Source of the DNA: Thalassotalea atypica
Lineage (GTDB): Bacteria; Pseudomonadota; Gammaproteobacteria; Enterobacterales; Alteromonadaceae
DNA length: 64,000 bases
Direction of reading: 5' to 3'
Assembly: GCF_030295975.1 (NCBI RefSeq)
Contig: NZ_AP027364.1
Location: forward strand, 1,674,001-1,738,000
Position 1 is the stretch's first letter; the number at the start of each line of letters is the position of its first letter. A program made the position numbers and the translations under genes. A model generated the notes under the pieces. It made no database searches. It was given only the letters and a program-made list of their open reading frames with translations, and was not told the DNA's origin. Positions 1 to 7,755 of this stretch are shown piece after piece.

Positions 1-1069
1 ACATGACATCGCGATCTTCAGGCTTAGTGAACAGAGAGCGCTGCCAGAAAGTTTCTGGTAATGCTTCAAACCCTAACGAAGTAAAAAATTTCTCAGCTCC
101 TTTAACCATCTGAATTTCATCATAATTATGAACTTCAAGTTGTTTAGTCACATCATAACCAGGATCCGCATTGTCTGGCGCCACTAGGTCATAAATATTG
201 CCCCATTGTTGCGCCCACATGTTGCCCAGTAAGTGAGCTGGTATAGGGCCGTCTTGAGGTACTTTTTCTGCGCCGTAATGTTCACCTAACTCAGCTCGAA
301 CATAACAATGTAAATCGTCATATAAAGGCTTTACTTGACCCCATAATCGATCAAGCTCTTTAGCAAACTCATCAGCTGGCATGTCGTAATTTGAACGCCA
401 CATTTGCCCTAAGTCTTCATAACCTAGGTTACTTGCACCTTCGTTAGCCAAGACAACTTGGCGTTCATAAAGTGGTTTAATCGCAGGGCTAACATCACGC
501 CATCCTTGCCATAGCTCTAATAATTCGTCGTAATCCCTTGAAGTCGACATTTTCGATGACATAGCAACTAAACTTAGTTTTTCACCTGCTTGCGTGGTGT
601 AGGTGCCTTTGCCGTACATAGCGCCCATTTCAGCACCAAGTTTTGCTAGTTCAGCTGCTTTTTCAGTGTCTTGCGGCGCTGGAATAACAATACTTTGCTT
701 AAGAATATTAAGTTTTCTTCGTTGGTCTGCGGTAACCTCAACATCATCAAACTTTGCCGCCTCTACTGCAAATTCTACGGCGGCAACGGTTGAGTTTTGA
801 TTTGCTTCAGAAGCAAGACTTGCCGTGTCATCAGTTATGAAGTTTTGATAAATCCATTCGGCGCGAGCACCAATCTGATTTAGTTGATTTGTTTCTTTTT
901 CTACCTCTTTTAAAAAGGTTTCTGCATCTTGTGATGTCAGTGCTTTTTCTTGTGTCGGAATTGACTTGTCTGACATTGATGTATTCTTAGTTGCAGCCTC
1001 CTGTCCACATCCGCTTAACGCGAGTGCTACAAGGCTGGCAAGTGTTGTAATTTTAAACGTATTTTTCAT
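1..1069 (-). CDS. M2-family (ACE-like) peptidyl-dipeptidase lipoprotein, 3' end cut by window edge
   Basis: I translated the minus strand from the ATG at 1069; the frame stays open to base 1, so about 356 N-terminal residues are present. It opens with a lipoprotein signal (KITTLASLVALALSGCGQ, lipid-bearing Cys at residue 21). The mature part carries M2 peptidase signatures: NQIGARAEWIYQNFITDD, a DYDELLELWQGWRDVSP stretch and MWAQQWGNIYDLV. M2 enzymes are zinc dipeptidyl carboxypeptidases; the HExxH site lies later in the protein, outside this window, so catalysis cannot be confirmed here. Bacterial homologues of this kind are usually periplasmic and about 600 residues long. It is transcribed away from the repeat array, and no partner gene is visible. 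Confidence 0.88.
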   Translation of the reverse strand, partial: MKNTFKITTLASLVALALSGCGQEAATKNTSMSDKSIPTQEKALTSQDAETFLKEVEKETNQLNQIGARAEWIYQNFITDDTASLASEANQNSTVAAVEFAVEAAKFDDVEVTADQRRKLNILKQSIVIPAPQDTEKAAELAKLGAEMGAMYGKGTYTTQAGEKLSLVAMSSKMSTSRDYDELLELWQGWRDVSPAIKPLYERQVVLANEGASNLGYEDLGQMWRSNYDMPADEFAKELDRLWGQVKPLYDDLHCYVRAELGEHYGAEKVPQDGPIPAHLLGNMWAQQWGNIYDLVAPDNADPGYDVTKQLEVHNYDEIQMVKGAEKFFTSLGFEALPETFWQRSLFTKPEDRDVM

Positions 1070-1162
1070 GATTACATTCTTATATTTATTGTGTATGGAA
1101 GAATTGCAAAGGGCAGTATATATGAAGATTGGAATGAACTAAATGGTTGAAGGAATAAGACA

Positions 1163-1191
1163 CAACCGCACAACATCCGGTTGTGCGGTTG
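1163..1191. other. Perfect 12-bp hairpin upstream of the M2 peptidase gene
   Basis: Arms CAACCGCACAAC (1163-1174) and its exact complement (1180-1191) enclose the 5-base loop ATCCG. No T-run follows on either strand, so it does not look like an intrinsic terminator. It sits about 95 bp before the peptidase start and could be a 5' leader structure or an operator. The rest of 1070-1409 shows no gene. Confidence 0.5.
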
Positions 1192-1413
1192 GCTTAACAT
1201 CATGAAACAAGGAAGTATTACATAGCGCTTAACAAAAAGGTTGAATTGCTAAGCTAATTTAATTGTAGCCCTTATTTTTGGAGATAGTTACATTTTTTTG
1301 TAACACAGCAGTAACATATTGTTTTTTAATCGAAAATAGTTCTTTTTTTGAGCGGGATCGCTTTGGTGCATTGATAGATCTAGGCTTTTTTTCATAATGT
1401 TTTTCTTTAGGGC

Positions 1414-1446
1414 AAAAAAAAAGCTCAATCGAATGAATGATTGAGC
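1414..1446 (-). terminator. Intrinsic terminator, repeat unit 1
   Basis: Stem GCTCAATC/GATTGAGC with loop GAATGAAT, followed on the minus strand by nine Ts. Confidence 0.75.
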
Positions 1447-1584
1447 CTATATATAAGGGAGAGTATAACAAAGTCACTTTACAAGCTTCTGTCTTGAAAG
1501 TGATTTTAGTATAGGGAGAAACAGTGTTTTTTACTGTTGTGTCTTTGTGTTCAATTGTAATCGGTTAAGCATTAAATTTTGGGC

Positions 1585-1617
1585 AAAAAAAAAGCTCAAT
1601 CGAATGAATGATTGAGC
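1585..1617 (-). terminator. Intrinsic terminator, repeat unit 2
   Basis: Identical to the unit 1 terminator, exactly 171 bp further on. Confidence 0.75.
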
Positions 1618-1755
1618 CTATATATAAGGGAGAGTATAACAAAGTCACTTTACAAGCTTCTGTCTTGAAAGTGATTTTAGTATAGGGAGAAACAGTGTTT
1701 TTTACTGTTGTGTCTTTGTGTTCAATTGTAATCGGTTAAGCATTAAATTTTGGGC

Positions 1756-1788
1756 AAAAAAAAAGCTCAATCGAATGAATGATTGAGC
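1756..1788 (-). terminator. Intrinsic terminator, repeat unit 3
   Basis: Identical to the unit 1 terminator, 342 bp further on. Confidence 0.75.
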
Positions 1789-1926
1789 CTATATATAAGG
1801 GAGAGTATAACAAAGTCACTTTACAAGCTTCTGTCTTGAAAGTGATTTTAGTATAGGGAGAAACAGTGTTTTTTACTGTTGTGTCTTTGTGTTCAATTGT
1901 AATCGGTTAAGCATTAAATTTTGGGC

Positions 1927-1959
1927 AAAAAAAAAGCTCAATCGAATGAATGATTGAGC
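1927..1959 (-). terminator. Intrinsic terminator, repeat unit 4
   Basis: Same stem, loop and T-run as units 1-3, although the rest of this unit has diverged. Confidence 0.75.
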
Positions 1960-2101
1960 CTATATATAAGGGAGAGTATAACAAAGTCACTTTACAAGCT
2001 TCTACCTTGAAAGTGATGACAGTATAAAATGCAGAGCTGTATTTTACTGTCGTACTTCTGTATTCAATTGTAACCAGCTTGCTTTCGGCTATTTCTAGCC
2101 C

Positions 2102-2142
2102 AAAAAAAACTCAGTGCAGATTGACAGATCAGGTCACTGAGT
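2102..2142 (-). terminator. Intrinsic terminator of the diverged fifth unit
   Basis: Stem ACTCAGTG/CACTGAGT with eight Ts after it on the minus strand. The sequence differs from units 1-4 but keeps the same layout and roughly the same spacing (177 bp), so the array seems to conserve structure rather than sequence. Confidence 0.65.
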
Positions 2143-2295
2143 CCAGGGATAAAGTATTTCTGAGAGATTTGAGTAACTAAACTAGATAAAGTTCCCTGTA
2201 ATTTGAAATAAATATTAAATTCTTCGTAGAACTCGATTCTATGGGGAAAACTAATTGATTATTTATGTTTAATTCTGCTTTATCAACATACCTTA

Positions 2296-2325
2296 TTGAC
2301 GCAATAAAACAATTTGCGCTATTTT
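2296..2325 (+). promoter_or_regulatory. Predicted sigma-70 promoter of psrA
   Basis: TTGACG at 2296-2301, an 18-bp spacer, then TATTTT at 2320-2325. It lies about 50 bp before the psrA start codon. Confidence 0.55.
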
Positions 2326-2340
2326 AAACGGATGTTTGAA
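2323..2340. promoter_or_regulatory. PsrA-type operator overlapping the psrA promoter
   Basis: TTTAAACGGATGTTTGAA is an almost perfect palindrome with the AAAC-N4-GTTT core described for PsrA of Pseudomonas and Shewanella. It overlaps the -10 hexamer and the likely start site, so repression of its own gene is the simple reading (inference). Confidence 0.65.
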
Positions 2341-2376
2341 TTTAGTTTGAATACCTGTCGATGCTAGTAGGAAAAA

Positions 2377-2997
2377 ATGAGCACAAAAAATAAAATTTTA
2401 GATGCAGCAGAGTTGCTGTTTGCCGATAAAGGCTTCAATGGTACGTCATTAAGAGAAATAACTAGTCAAGCCGAAGTCAATCTTGCTGCGGTAAATTATC
2501 ATTTCGGTTCAAAGAAAGAGCTGATCAAAGCGGTAATGTCCAGGTATATGGACGAACTTTCCCCTAATTTAGAAAGGGCTTTGCAAAGTGTGTGCGCGAA
2601 AGAAGCACCGACATTGACAGAAGTGTTTACGGCTTTTGTCGAGCCACTATTGTCTTTAAATGAATATCGAGAAAGTGGTACTAGTAATTTTTTACAGTTA
2701 TTAGGACGTGGATATACTGACAGTCAAGGATTTCTGCGTTGGTTTCTAACAACGGAATACCCTAATGTTATTTCAGGGTTTGTAGAAGCCGTTCACAAAG
2801 CATATCCGGAATTAACGCCTGAAGAAATGTTTTGGCGATTACACTTCACAATGGGCACGGTTGTATTTACCATGTCGTCAAGTGATGCATTATTAGATAT
2901 TGCTAAAAATGATTATGACGAAGACACGGACATTTCCGGTGTAATCCGTCACGTTATTCCATATATTGCCGCAGGCGTTGCTGCACCATTGAATTAG
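2377..2997 (+). CDS. psrA: TetR-family regulator, PsrA-like (fatty-acid responsive)
   Basis: 206 residues. The N-terminal TetR helix-turn-helix spans roughly residues 4-50 (ILDAAELLFADKGFNGTSLR, then VNLAAVNYHFGSKKEL). The C-terminal half matches PsrA-type regulators, which bind long-chain acyl-CoA and control beta-oxidation and stationary-phase genes. Context supports the name: the next gene is nagZ, and in Pseudomonas aeruginosa psrA also adjoins nagZ. A PsrA-like palindrome overlaps its promoter. A generic TetR assignment is certain; the PsrA identity is inferred from similarity, synteny and operator. Confidence 0.83.
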   Translation: MSTKNKILDAAELLFADKGFNGTSLREITSQAEVNLAAVNYHFGSKKELIKAVMSRYMDELSPNLERALQSVCAKEAPTLTEVFTAFVEPLLSLNEYRESGTSNFLQLLGRGYTDSQGFLRWFLTTEYPNVISGFVEAVHKAYPELTPEEMFWRLHFTMGTVVFTMSSSDALLDIAKNDYDEDTDISGVIRHVIPYIAAGVAAPLN

Positions 2998-3020
2998 CGG
3001 TTCATTTTTAGTCGACGATA

Positions 3021-3050
3021 AGCGATATTTATCATTAAATATCGCTTTTT
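3021..3050 (+). terminator. Terminator between psrA and nagZ
   Basis: Ten-bp stem AGCGATATTT/AAATATCGCT, 6-base loop, then five Ts. It suggests that nagZ is at least partly expressed apart from psrA. Confidence 0.7.
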
Positions 3051-3079
3051 ATTTGCCAATTTCCCAAGGAATAAATGCT

Positions 3080-4090
3080 ATGGGTCCATTGATGATGGAT
3101 GTTCAAGGAACATCTCTTACCCAAGAAGACAGAGAAATATTGGCTCACCCATTAGTGGGCGGACTAATCCTATTTACCCGAAATTATCAAGATCCCAAAC
3201 AAGTTTCACATCTAACCCAACAAATAAGGCTGGCGGCTGGTAAAGACATCTTAATTTCAGTTGATCATGAAGGTGGCAGAGTACAACGCTTTCGAGAACA
3301 ATTTTCAGCCATACCTGCGATGGGAAATATTTGGACTTTAGCTCAACAAAACGTAAATAAAGCGATAGAGCTTTGCTTTCATGCGGGTTTATTAATGGCT
3401 TTGGAGGTGAGTTCGGTCGGTATTGATATTAGTTTTGCGCCAGTACTGGATATCAATGACATAAGTGATGTGATTGGCGATAGAGCATTTCATCAATCGC
3501 CTGAAATCGTTTCGCAATTAGCGTCCTCTTTCATTAAGGGAATGCATCAGGTTGGTATGAAAGCTACAGGAAAACATTTTCCTGGCCACGGCAGCGTTAA
3601 AGAAGATTCGCATTTTGCCTTGCCTGTTGACAGGAGAAGTCGAGAAGAAATTATAGAATTGGATATGTTGCCATTTGTTCAAATAAACCAACAAGGATTG
3701 CTTGATGCTGTAATGCCTGCACACGTTATTTATCCAGCGTTTGATGAATTATCTGTAGGTTTTTCTCCTTTTTGGCTGCAACAAGTTCTACGTAGTGAGT
3801 TAGGTTTTGATGGTGTTGTATTTAGTGATGATTTATCGATGACTGGAGCGGCTAGCATTGGTGGCTTTGTTGAACGTGCTGAAGCCGCACAACAAGCAGG
3901 GTGTGATATGTTGTTGGTATGCAATGATCGAAATGCAACCATTGAAATACTAGATAATGCTAATATTAGCGTGTGCAACCAGTCACAACGTCGTCTGAGA
4001 AAAATGCTGACCAAAACACTACTACCCTTCGATGAGTTACGTAGTTTAAAAGAGTGGACGTTAGCACGCGAGATGTTGAAAATAGGCTAA
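3080..4090 (+). CDS. nagZ: Beta-N-acetylhexosaminidase NagZ
   Basis: Cytoplasmic GH3 enzyme of peptidoglycan recycling that removes GlcNAc from GlcNAc-anhydroMurNAc peptides. It is 336 residues with family hallmarks in order: MGPLMMDV start, HPLVGGLILFTRNY, DHEGGRVQRF, the mobile catalytic loop KHFPGHGSVKEDSH and the nucleophile motif FSDDLSM. A longer TTG-initiated frame exists from 3053, but the ATG at 3080 matches the E. coli N-terminus and has AAGGA nine bases upstream, so I use it. It follows psrA after a terminator. Confidence 0.95.
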   Translation: MGPLMMDVQGTSLTQEDREILAHPLVGGLILFTRNYQDPKQVSHLTQQIRLAAGKDILISVDHEGGRVQRFREQFSAIPAMGNIWTLAQQNVNKAIELCFHAGLLMALEVSSVGIDISFAPVLDINDISDVIGDRAFHQSPEIVSQLASSFIKGMHQVGMKATGKHFPGHGSVKEDSHFALPVDRRSREEIIELDMLPFVQINQQGLLDAVMPAHVIYPAFDELSVGFSPFWLQQVLRSELGFDGVVFSDDLSMTGAASIGGFVERAEAAQQAGCDMLLVCNDRNATIEILDNANISVCNQSQRRLRKMLTKTLLPFDELRSLKEWTLAREMLKIG

Positions 4091-4160
4091 ACGAACAATA
4101 CGTCATTCGAAACTGGCTTATTGCTGGTCTGTGAAAAATAAAAATAAAAATGAACACGGT

Positions 4161-5555
4161 ATGGACATGATAAAAGCACAACTTAACAATAGATATTTCA
4201 GCCTGACATTAGGGCTCATTCTAGCCTTAGCCTTTTACATTGGCTTGTTAGCTATTGGCGTGCCTGAAAAAGCTGCTATCACTGCGGCCGTAACGGCATT
4301 GACTGTTACGTGGTGGGTTAGTGAAGCACTGCCAATACCCGCTACTTCTTTGGTGCCTTTCGCACTTTTACCTCTTTTTGGCGTTGTCGAGCATAAAAAC
4401 GTTGCCTCTGCACTAGGTAGCCATGTCATTTTATTACTTATGGGCGCTTTTATGCTCTCTAAAGCACTTGAGAAAAGCAAAGTGCATGAGCGTTTAGCAA
4501 TATATATGATTAATCTTGTCGGGTTATCTAGCGGTAAGCGACTTGTTTTTGCCTTTATGTTGACTTCTGCGTGTTTGAGCATGTGGATATCAAATACAGC
4601 AACAACTTTGATCATGTTACCCATTGCTCTTGCGATATTAAAAAAAGTTGATAATAAAGCGATGTCATGCGCATTGGTGCTGGGAATAGCGTATGCCGCT
4701 AGCTTAGGAGGTGTTGCTACTCCTATTGGAACGCCGCCGAATGTTATCTTCATGGCAATATATGAAGAAAGCATTGGTAAAGAGTTTAGTTTTTTGTCAT
4801 GGATGAAAATAGGTGTACCTGTTGTGCTGATTTCATTACCATTGATGGCCCTGTGGTTGACTCGAAATATTAAAACTTCACTCGATCTTACATTACCTAA
4901 ATTGACCCCATGGCGGACGGATGAAAAGCGGGTGTTGATTGTCTTTGGTTTGACGGCACTAGCATGGATCACCCGTCAAGAGCCTTTTGGCGGTTGGACA
5001 GGTTTACTTGACCTTAAGGGCGTGGGAGACAGTACCATCGCATTAACATCTGTCGTGGTTATGTTTATCGTTTCTGACGGTAAAAAAGGGCGTTTGCTTG
5101 ACTGGGATACAGCAGTGAGTATTCCTTGGGGCATGCTATTACTTTTTGCTGGCGGAATAGCGATTGCTAAAGGGTTTGTTGCGTCAGGATTGAGCACTAT
5201 GCTTGGTGACTGGTTAGCATCTATGGCAACCTTATCTACCCTTGTCATGATCCTCATTATTTGTCTTGTGGTGACTTACCTTACCGAAATAACCAGTAAT
5301 ACAGCGACAGCAACCTTGCTATTGCCAATTCTAGCGGCAACAGCGATAGCAGTAGAACAAGATCCTTTGCTATTTATGATCCCGGCAACAATATGTGCGA
5401 GTTGTGCGTTTATGTTGCCCGTAGCAACAGCACCAAATGCCATTGCTTATGGCACAGGTACCGTGGAGATAAAGGACATGGTTAAAGAAGGCTTTATTTT
5501 AAGTTTGTTGACTGTATTTACTACAACTGGTGTTAGCTACCTGATGCTATCGTAA
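4161..5555 (+). CDS. SLC13/DASS-family sodium-coupled carboxylate (or anion) transporter
   Basis: Inner-membrane carrier of about 464 residues with many hydrophobic segments. The two repeated Ser-Asn-Thr motifs of the DASS fold are present: WISNTATTLIMLPIA in the first half and ITSNTATATLLLPILA in the second. These form the Na+ and substrate sites in VcINDY-type proteins. Other family marks are VSEALPIPATSL and GTPPNVIFM. The frame is open from a GTG at 4131; ATG codons at 4161 and 4167 are better candidates, but none has a clear ribosome site, so the start is uncertain. The substrate (C4-dicarboxylate, citrate or sulfate) cannot be read from sequence. Confidence 0.88.
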   Translation: MDMIKAQLNNRYFSLTLGLILALAFYIGLLAIGVPEKAAITAAVTALTVTWWVSEALPIPATSLVPFALLPLFGVVEHKNVASALGSHVILLLMGAFMLSKALEKSKVHERLAIYMINLVGLSSGKRLVFAFMLTSACLSMWISNTATTLIMLPIALAILKKVDNKAMSCALVLGIAYAASLGGVATPIGTPPNVIFMAIYEESIGKEFSFLSWMKIGVPVVLISLPLMALWLTRNIKTSLDLTLPKLTPWRTDEKRVLIVFGLTALAWITRQEPFGGWTGLLDLKGVGDSTIALTSVVVMFIVSDGKKGRLLDWDTAVSIPWGMLLLFAGGIAIAKGFVASGLSTMLGDWLASMATLSTLVMILIICLVVTYLTEITSNTATATLLLPILAATAIAVEQDPLLFMIPATICASCAFMLPVATAPNAIAYGTGTVEIKDMVKEGFILSLLTVFTTTGVSYLMLS

Positions 5556-5888
5556 TTCTAACTGAGCGCATTAGAAAGTAGATGCGCTCTTCATATTCAA
5601 ATAGGTTTTCACTTACTTTCAGATGTGTGTGTATCCAAAGAAGCACAGACTGCATTAAAATTGTTTATGCTACGCGTGGGTTTGAGCCGCTACTCTTTGC
5701 TGTAGCAATTCCTTGTAACTCCCTAACTACAAAGTTATTATCCGCAACATATTCTATTCGTTGACAAAATTACGGTTTTGTTGAAAGTAAACTCGAGCGA
5801 TCGTAAGAGTTTAGTCTAATTGCCAGACATACTGAATTGAATTACGCTATTTACACTGTTATTTACCTAAAATAGTAAAGAGCCAATC
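5556..5888. other. Intergenic stretch without a supported gene
   Basis: A weak hairpin, GAGCGCAT/ATGCGCTC (5564-5589), follows the carrier gene and may end its transcript. A 60-codon frame at 5582 has no ribosome site or recognisable product, so I do not call it. Confidence 0.4.
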
Positions 5889-6152
5889 TTGAGTGAAACT
5901 CAACTAATAAAACTGCTTAAAGGGTTTATTGTTATAGGACTCTGCCTTTTGTTATTAGGGCACTATTTGTTGTCATATGCGCATTTTCCACAAAAATATG
6001 GCGTAACAGGGATGATAATCAGTGCCAGTTGTATTGCGTTTGGTTTGGTATTTTCTTTACCCACAAAAATGTATTTAACATTTTTGTGGGTAAAGAAAGA
6101 AAACGATCAAAAAGTGAATGCAAAAGGAAAACAAAAGAATAAACGTGGATAA
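5889..6152 (+). CDS. Small two-helix membrane protein, unknown function
   Basis: 87 residues with hydrophobic segments at about residues 10-30 and 40-60 and a very basic tail (KENDQKVNAKGKQKNKRG). The only start in frame is TTG, with AAAGAG six bases upstream. I do not recognise the family. The 3' part of the gene contains a perfect 20-bp inverted repeat (see separate entry), unusual inside a coding region. It could be a real small membrane protein or a chance frame over a structured element. Confidence 0.5.
   Translation: MSETQLIKLLKGFIVIGLCLLLLGHYLLSYAHFPQKYGVTGMIISASCIAFGLVFSLPTKMYLTFLWVKKENDQKVNAKGKQKNKRG
6052..6098. repeat. Perfect 20-bp inverted repeat inside the small membrane gene
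   Basis: Arms 6052-6071 and 6079-6098 are exact complements around the 7-base loop TATTTAA. The core of the left arm is CTTTACCCACAAAAATG. The mRNA would form a very stable hairpin within the frame, encoding the PTKMYLTFLWVKK region. No T-run follows. Confidence 0.85.
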
Positions 6153-6215
6153 AATGAGCGATGATTTATCAACTATGCTTTGTCCAAGATGATGAATTTT
6201 ATATAGGCTGTATAA

Positions 6216-7034
6216 ATGTTAACTATGAATGAAATCATTAAATTTATTGTTGTTAGCTTAATTTTGAGCTTTCAATCGCTCGCGCTTGCTAAAAATAGCT
6301 TAACGATAGGAATTTTTAATGAGCATGAAATCTATATAGAAACATCAGCACCTTATGCTATTGGTTGGAAGTTATTAACCGTTGCAGCAGCTCGCGAGAA
6401 CATTGAATTAGAGACGATTAGAGAGACATGGACACGATCGTTAAGCGCGCTTGATTCTGAACAATTTGACGGTGTATATGGTGCAATGATCACAACCGAG
6501 CGCTTAAAATGGGGTCGGTTTAGTGTGCCATTGTCCTATGATGAGATTCATATTTTTGCGCAGCCTGACAATCCCGTAGAATCGAAAGAACAAATAAACA
6601 AATCTACCGACGCTGTTGGCGTGACAAAAGATTCAATTCAGCATGATATGGCGAGAGAATTAGATTTTAGTAACATTTATGCGATTGTAGATCGAAGCTC
6701 ACTGTATAAAATGTTATTGGCAGGGCGCTTAGATTACCTTATTTATTCTGATACTTTTATTAATACATATTGTTTTGGTTATCACAAGAAAAAGGAAGAA
6801 AACTGTTTAAAGTCAGTAGGTAAACCTCTTTCGATCAACAGCATACATGTATTGTATAAAAAAGGTAATTTGTCGGCACAACCATTAGCTGATCGTATAG
6901 ACCAACAAATTGGTCAGTTATATGAATCAAAATACGTAGAGTCACTATTTAAGCAGTACCCACTAGGCGACAGACTTTACAACACGTGGGAAAATTTATA
7001 CAAGACAGCTAGGTCGCAACAGAGTCTATATTAG
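6216..7034 (+). CDS. Periplasmic solute-binding-like protein (SBP_bac_3 type)
   Basis: 272 residues with an N-terminal signal peptide (about residues 1-26, ending SLALAK). The rest has the two-lobe layout of family 3 solute-binding proteins: LTIGIFNEHEIY opening strand, TRSLSALDSEQFDGVYGAMITTERL, and SSLYKMLLAGRLDYLIY. Such stand-alone proteins in Alteromonadales often have no transporter partner, and none is present here. The ligand is unknown. Two ATG codons (6216, 6225) are possible starts. Confidence 0.75.
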   Translation: MLTMNEIIKFIVVSLILSFQSLALAKNSLTIGIFNEHEIYIETSAPYAIGWKLLTVAAARENIELETIRETWTRSLSALDSEQFDGVYGAMITTERLKWGRFSVPLSYDEIHIFAQPDNPVESKEQINKSTDAVGVTKDSIQHDMARELDFSNIYAIVDRSSLYKMLLAGRLDYLIYSDTFINTYCFGYHKKKEENCLKSVGKPLSINSIHVLYKKGNLSAQPLADRIDQQIGQLYESKYVESLFKQYPLGDRLYNTWENLYKTARSQQSLY

Positions 7035-7044
7035 ATGAGATGGT

Positions 7045-7174
7045 TTGTATTAGATATTCAATTCGATTTCGTCCGTTAGTGCTTGGCTTGATACATCAAC
7101 ATATCTGCAAGGTTAAGACTATCAGCAATATTGACAACAGACTTTGCTAAGGCCACACCAGCACTAATACTTAA
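7045..7174 (-). pseudogene. Decayed C-terminal end of a GGDEF (diguanylate cyclase) gene
   Basis: Read on the minus strand this gives LSISAGVALAKSVVNIADSL followed by NLADMLMYQAKH and a stop. Skipping one base restores NGRNRIEYLI. That is the usual end of a GGDEF domain (SxGxA, then ADxxMYxAKxxGRNR). The catalytic GGDEF part is absent: the fragment abuts the end of the 7175-7654 gene. It is a remnant left by deletion plus a frameshift. Confidence 0.8.
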
Positions 7175-7654
7175 CTATTTAACCTTTTGACATGCGGATT
7201 TTTTGCGATCATTGTCTGCTTTACTACCAGTTACCATAGCTTTTAAAATTAGCTTATTACATTCTTTTTCAATTGCGCTCATTTGTGTATCGTCACCGTA
7301 CGTAATCGTGGCAACTAATGGTGCATAATTAACGGCTGCGTCACAATACATCGTTTTATATTTTTGATGATGCCAATACGGAGAGCGTTTATTGGTTAAT
7401 GCAGTACATATTTGGCGAAATAAAGATTTAGCACCCACAGTACACTGTGAGTAATCCGAGCTGTTTCTATCTCGATTGGCACAAACAGACTCGTCGATAA
7501 TTTTCCAATTTTGGTGTTTAAATGGAATATTTAACTCTTGAAAATTAATCAGCAATGATGTTTCCGTGAGCGCCATGCGCTGATGATCATTATCTTGCAC
7601 ATTTCCGCTAAGGGAAAGTACATAGGAAGTCAGCGAAAGGGCGACAACAGACAT
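7175..7654 (-). CDS. Secreted protein of unknown function
   Basis: 159 residues beginning with a plausible signal peptide (MSVVALSLTSYVLSLSG). It contains six cysteines, a pattern suggesting disulfides in a periplasmic protein. The start has AAGGAT eight bases upstream. I do not recognise a domain. Its stop codon abuts the GGDEF remnant, so the gene may have arrived with, or survived, the deletion there. Confidence 0.6.
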   Translation of the reverse strand: MSVVALSLTSYVLSLSGNVQDNDHQRMALTETSLLINFQELNIPFKHQNWKIIDESVCANRDRNSSDYSQCTVGAKSLFRQICTALTNKRSPYWHHQKYKTMYCDAAVNYAPLVATITYGDDTQMSAIEKECNKLILKAMVTGSKADNDRKKSACQKVK

Positions 7655-7755
7655 TGATCTATCCTTAAATCGTTATATATCAAAGGTGAAATATATATTA
7701 TTCACCGATAACATTTCAATCACAATTGTTGCTTTTCTTACATTAGTAATACATT

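Larger units (their letters stand above)
1410..2200 (-). repeat. 171-bp tandem repeat array, each unit ending in a minus-strand terminator
   Basis: Units begin at 1410, 1581 and 1752 with an exact 171-bp period and read as identical. A fourth starts at 1923, matches for about the first 78 bases and then diverges. A fifth, strongly diverged one starts near 2098. Each unit holds an A-run followed by an 8-bp stem, which on the minus strand is a rho-independent terminator. Each also holds a second imperfect hairpin (TCACTTT...AAAGTGA with an inner CAAG/CTTG) and a small AACAGT/ACTGTT hairpin. No convincing ORF spans it. It may be a family of tandem small-RNA genes on the minus strand; no strong internal promoter could be named. 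Confidence 0.8.

Noticed and set aside
1259-1477. 72-codon minus-strand frame running into the first repeat unit
   Set aside because: Its start falls within the repeat and its sequence is low complexity; the terminator hairpin explains the bases better.
1410-2200. CRISPR array
   Set aside because: The 171-bp units are contiguous without spacers and lack cas genes nearby.
3053-3079. TTG-initiated N-terminal extension of NagZ
   Set aside because: The ATG at 3080 matches the family N-terminus and has a ribosome site; the TTG overlaps the upstream terminator.
4235-4972. 245-codon minus-strand frame opposite the DASS carrier
   Set aside because: It is the reverse shadow of a clear membrane transporter gene on the plus strand.
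5582-5764. 60-codon plus-strand frame with a RGFEPLLFAV-like run
   Set aside because: Such runs commonly arise from non-coding sequence; there is no ribosome site or relation to a real family that I can show.
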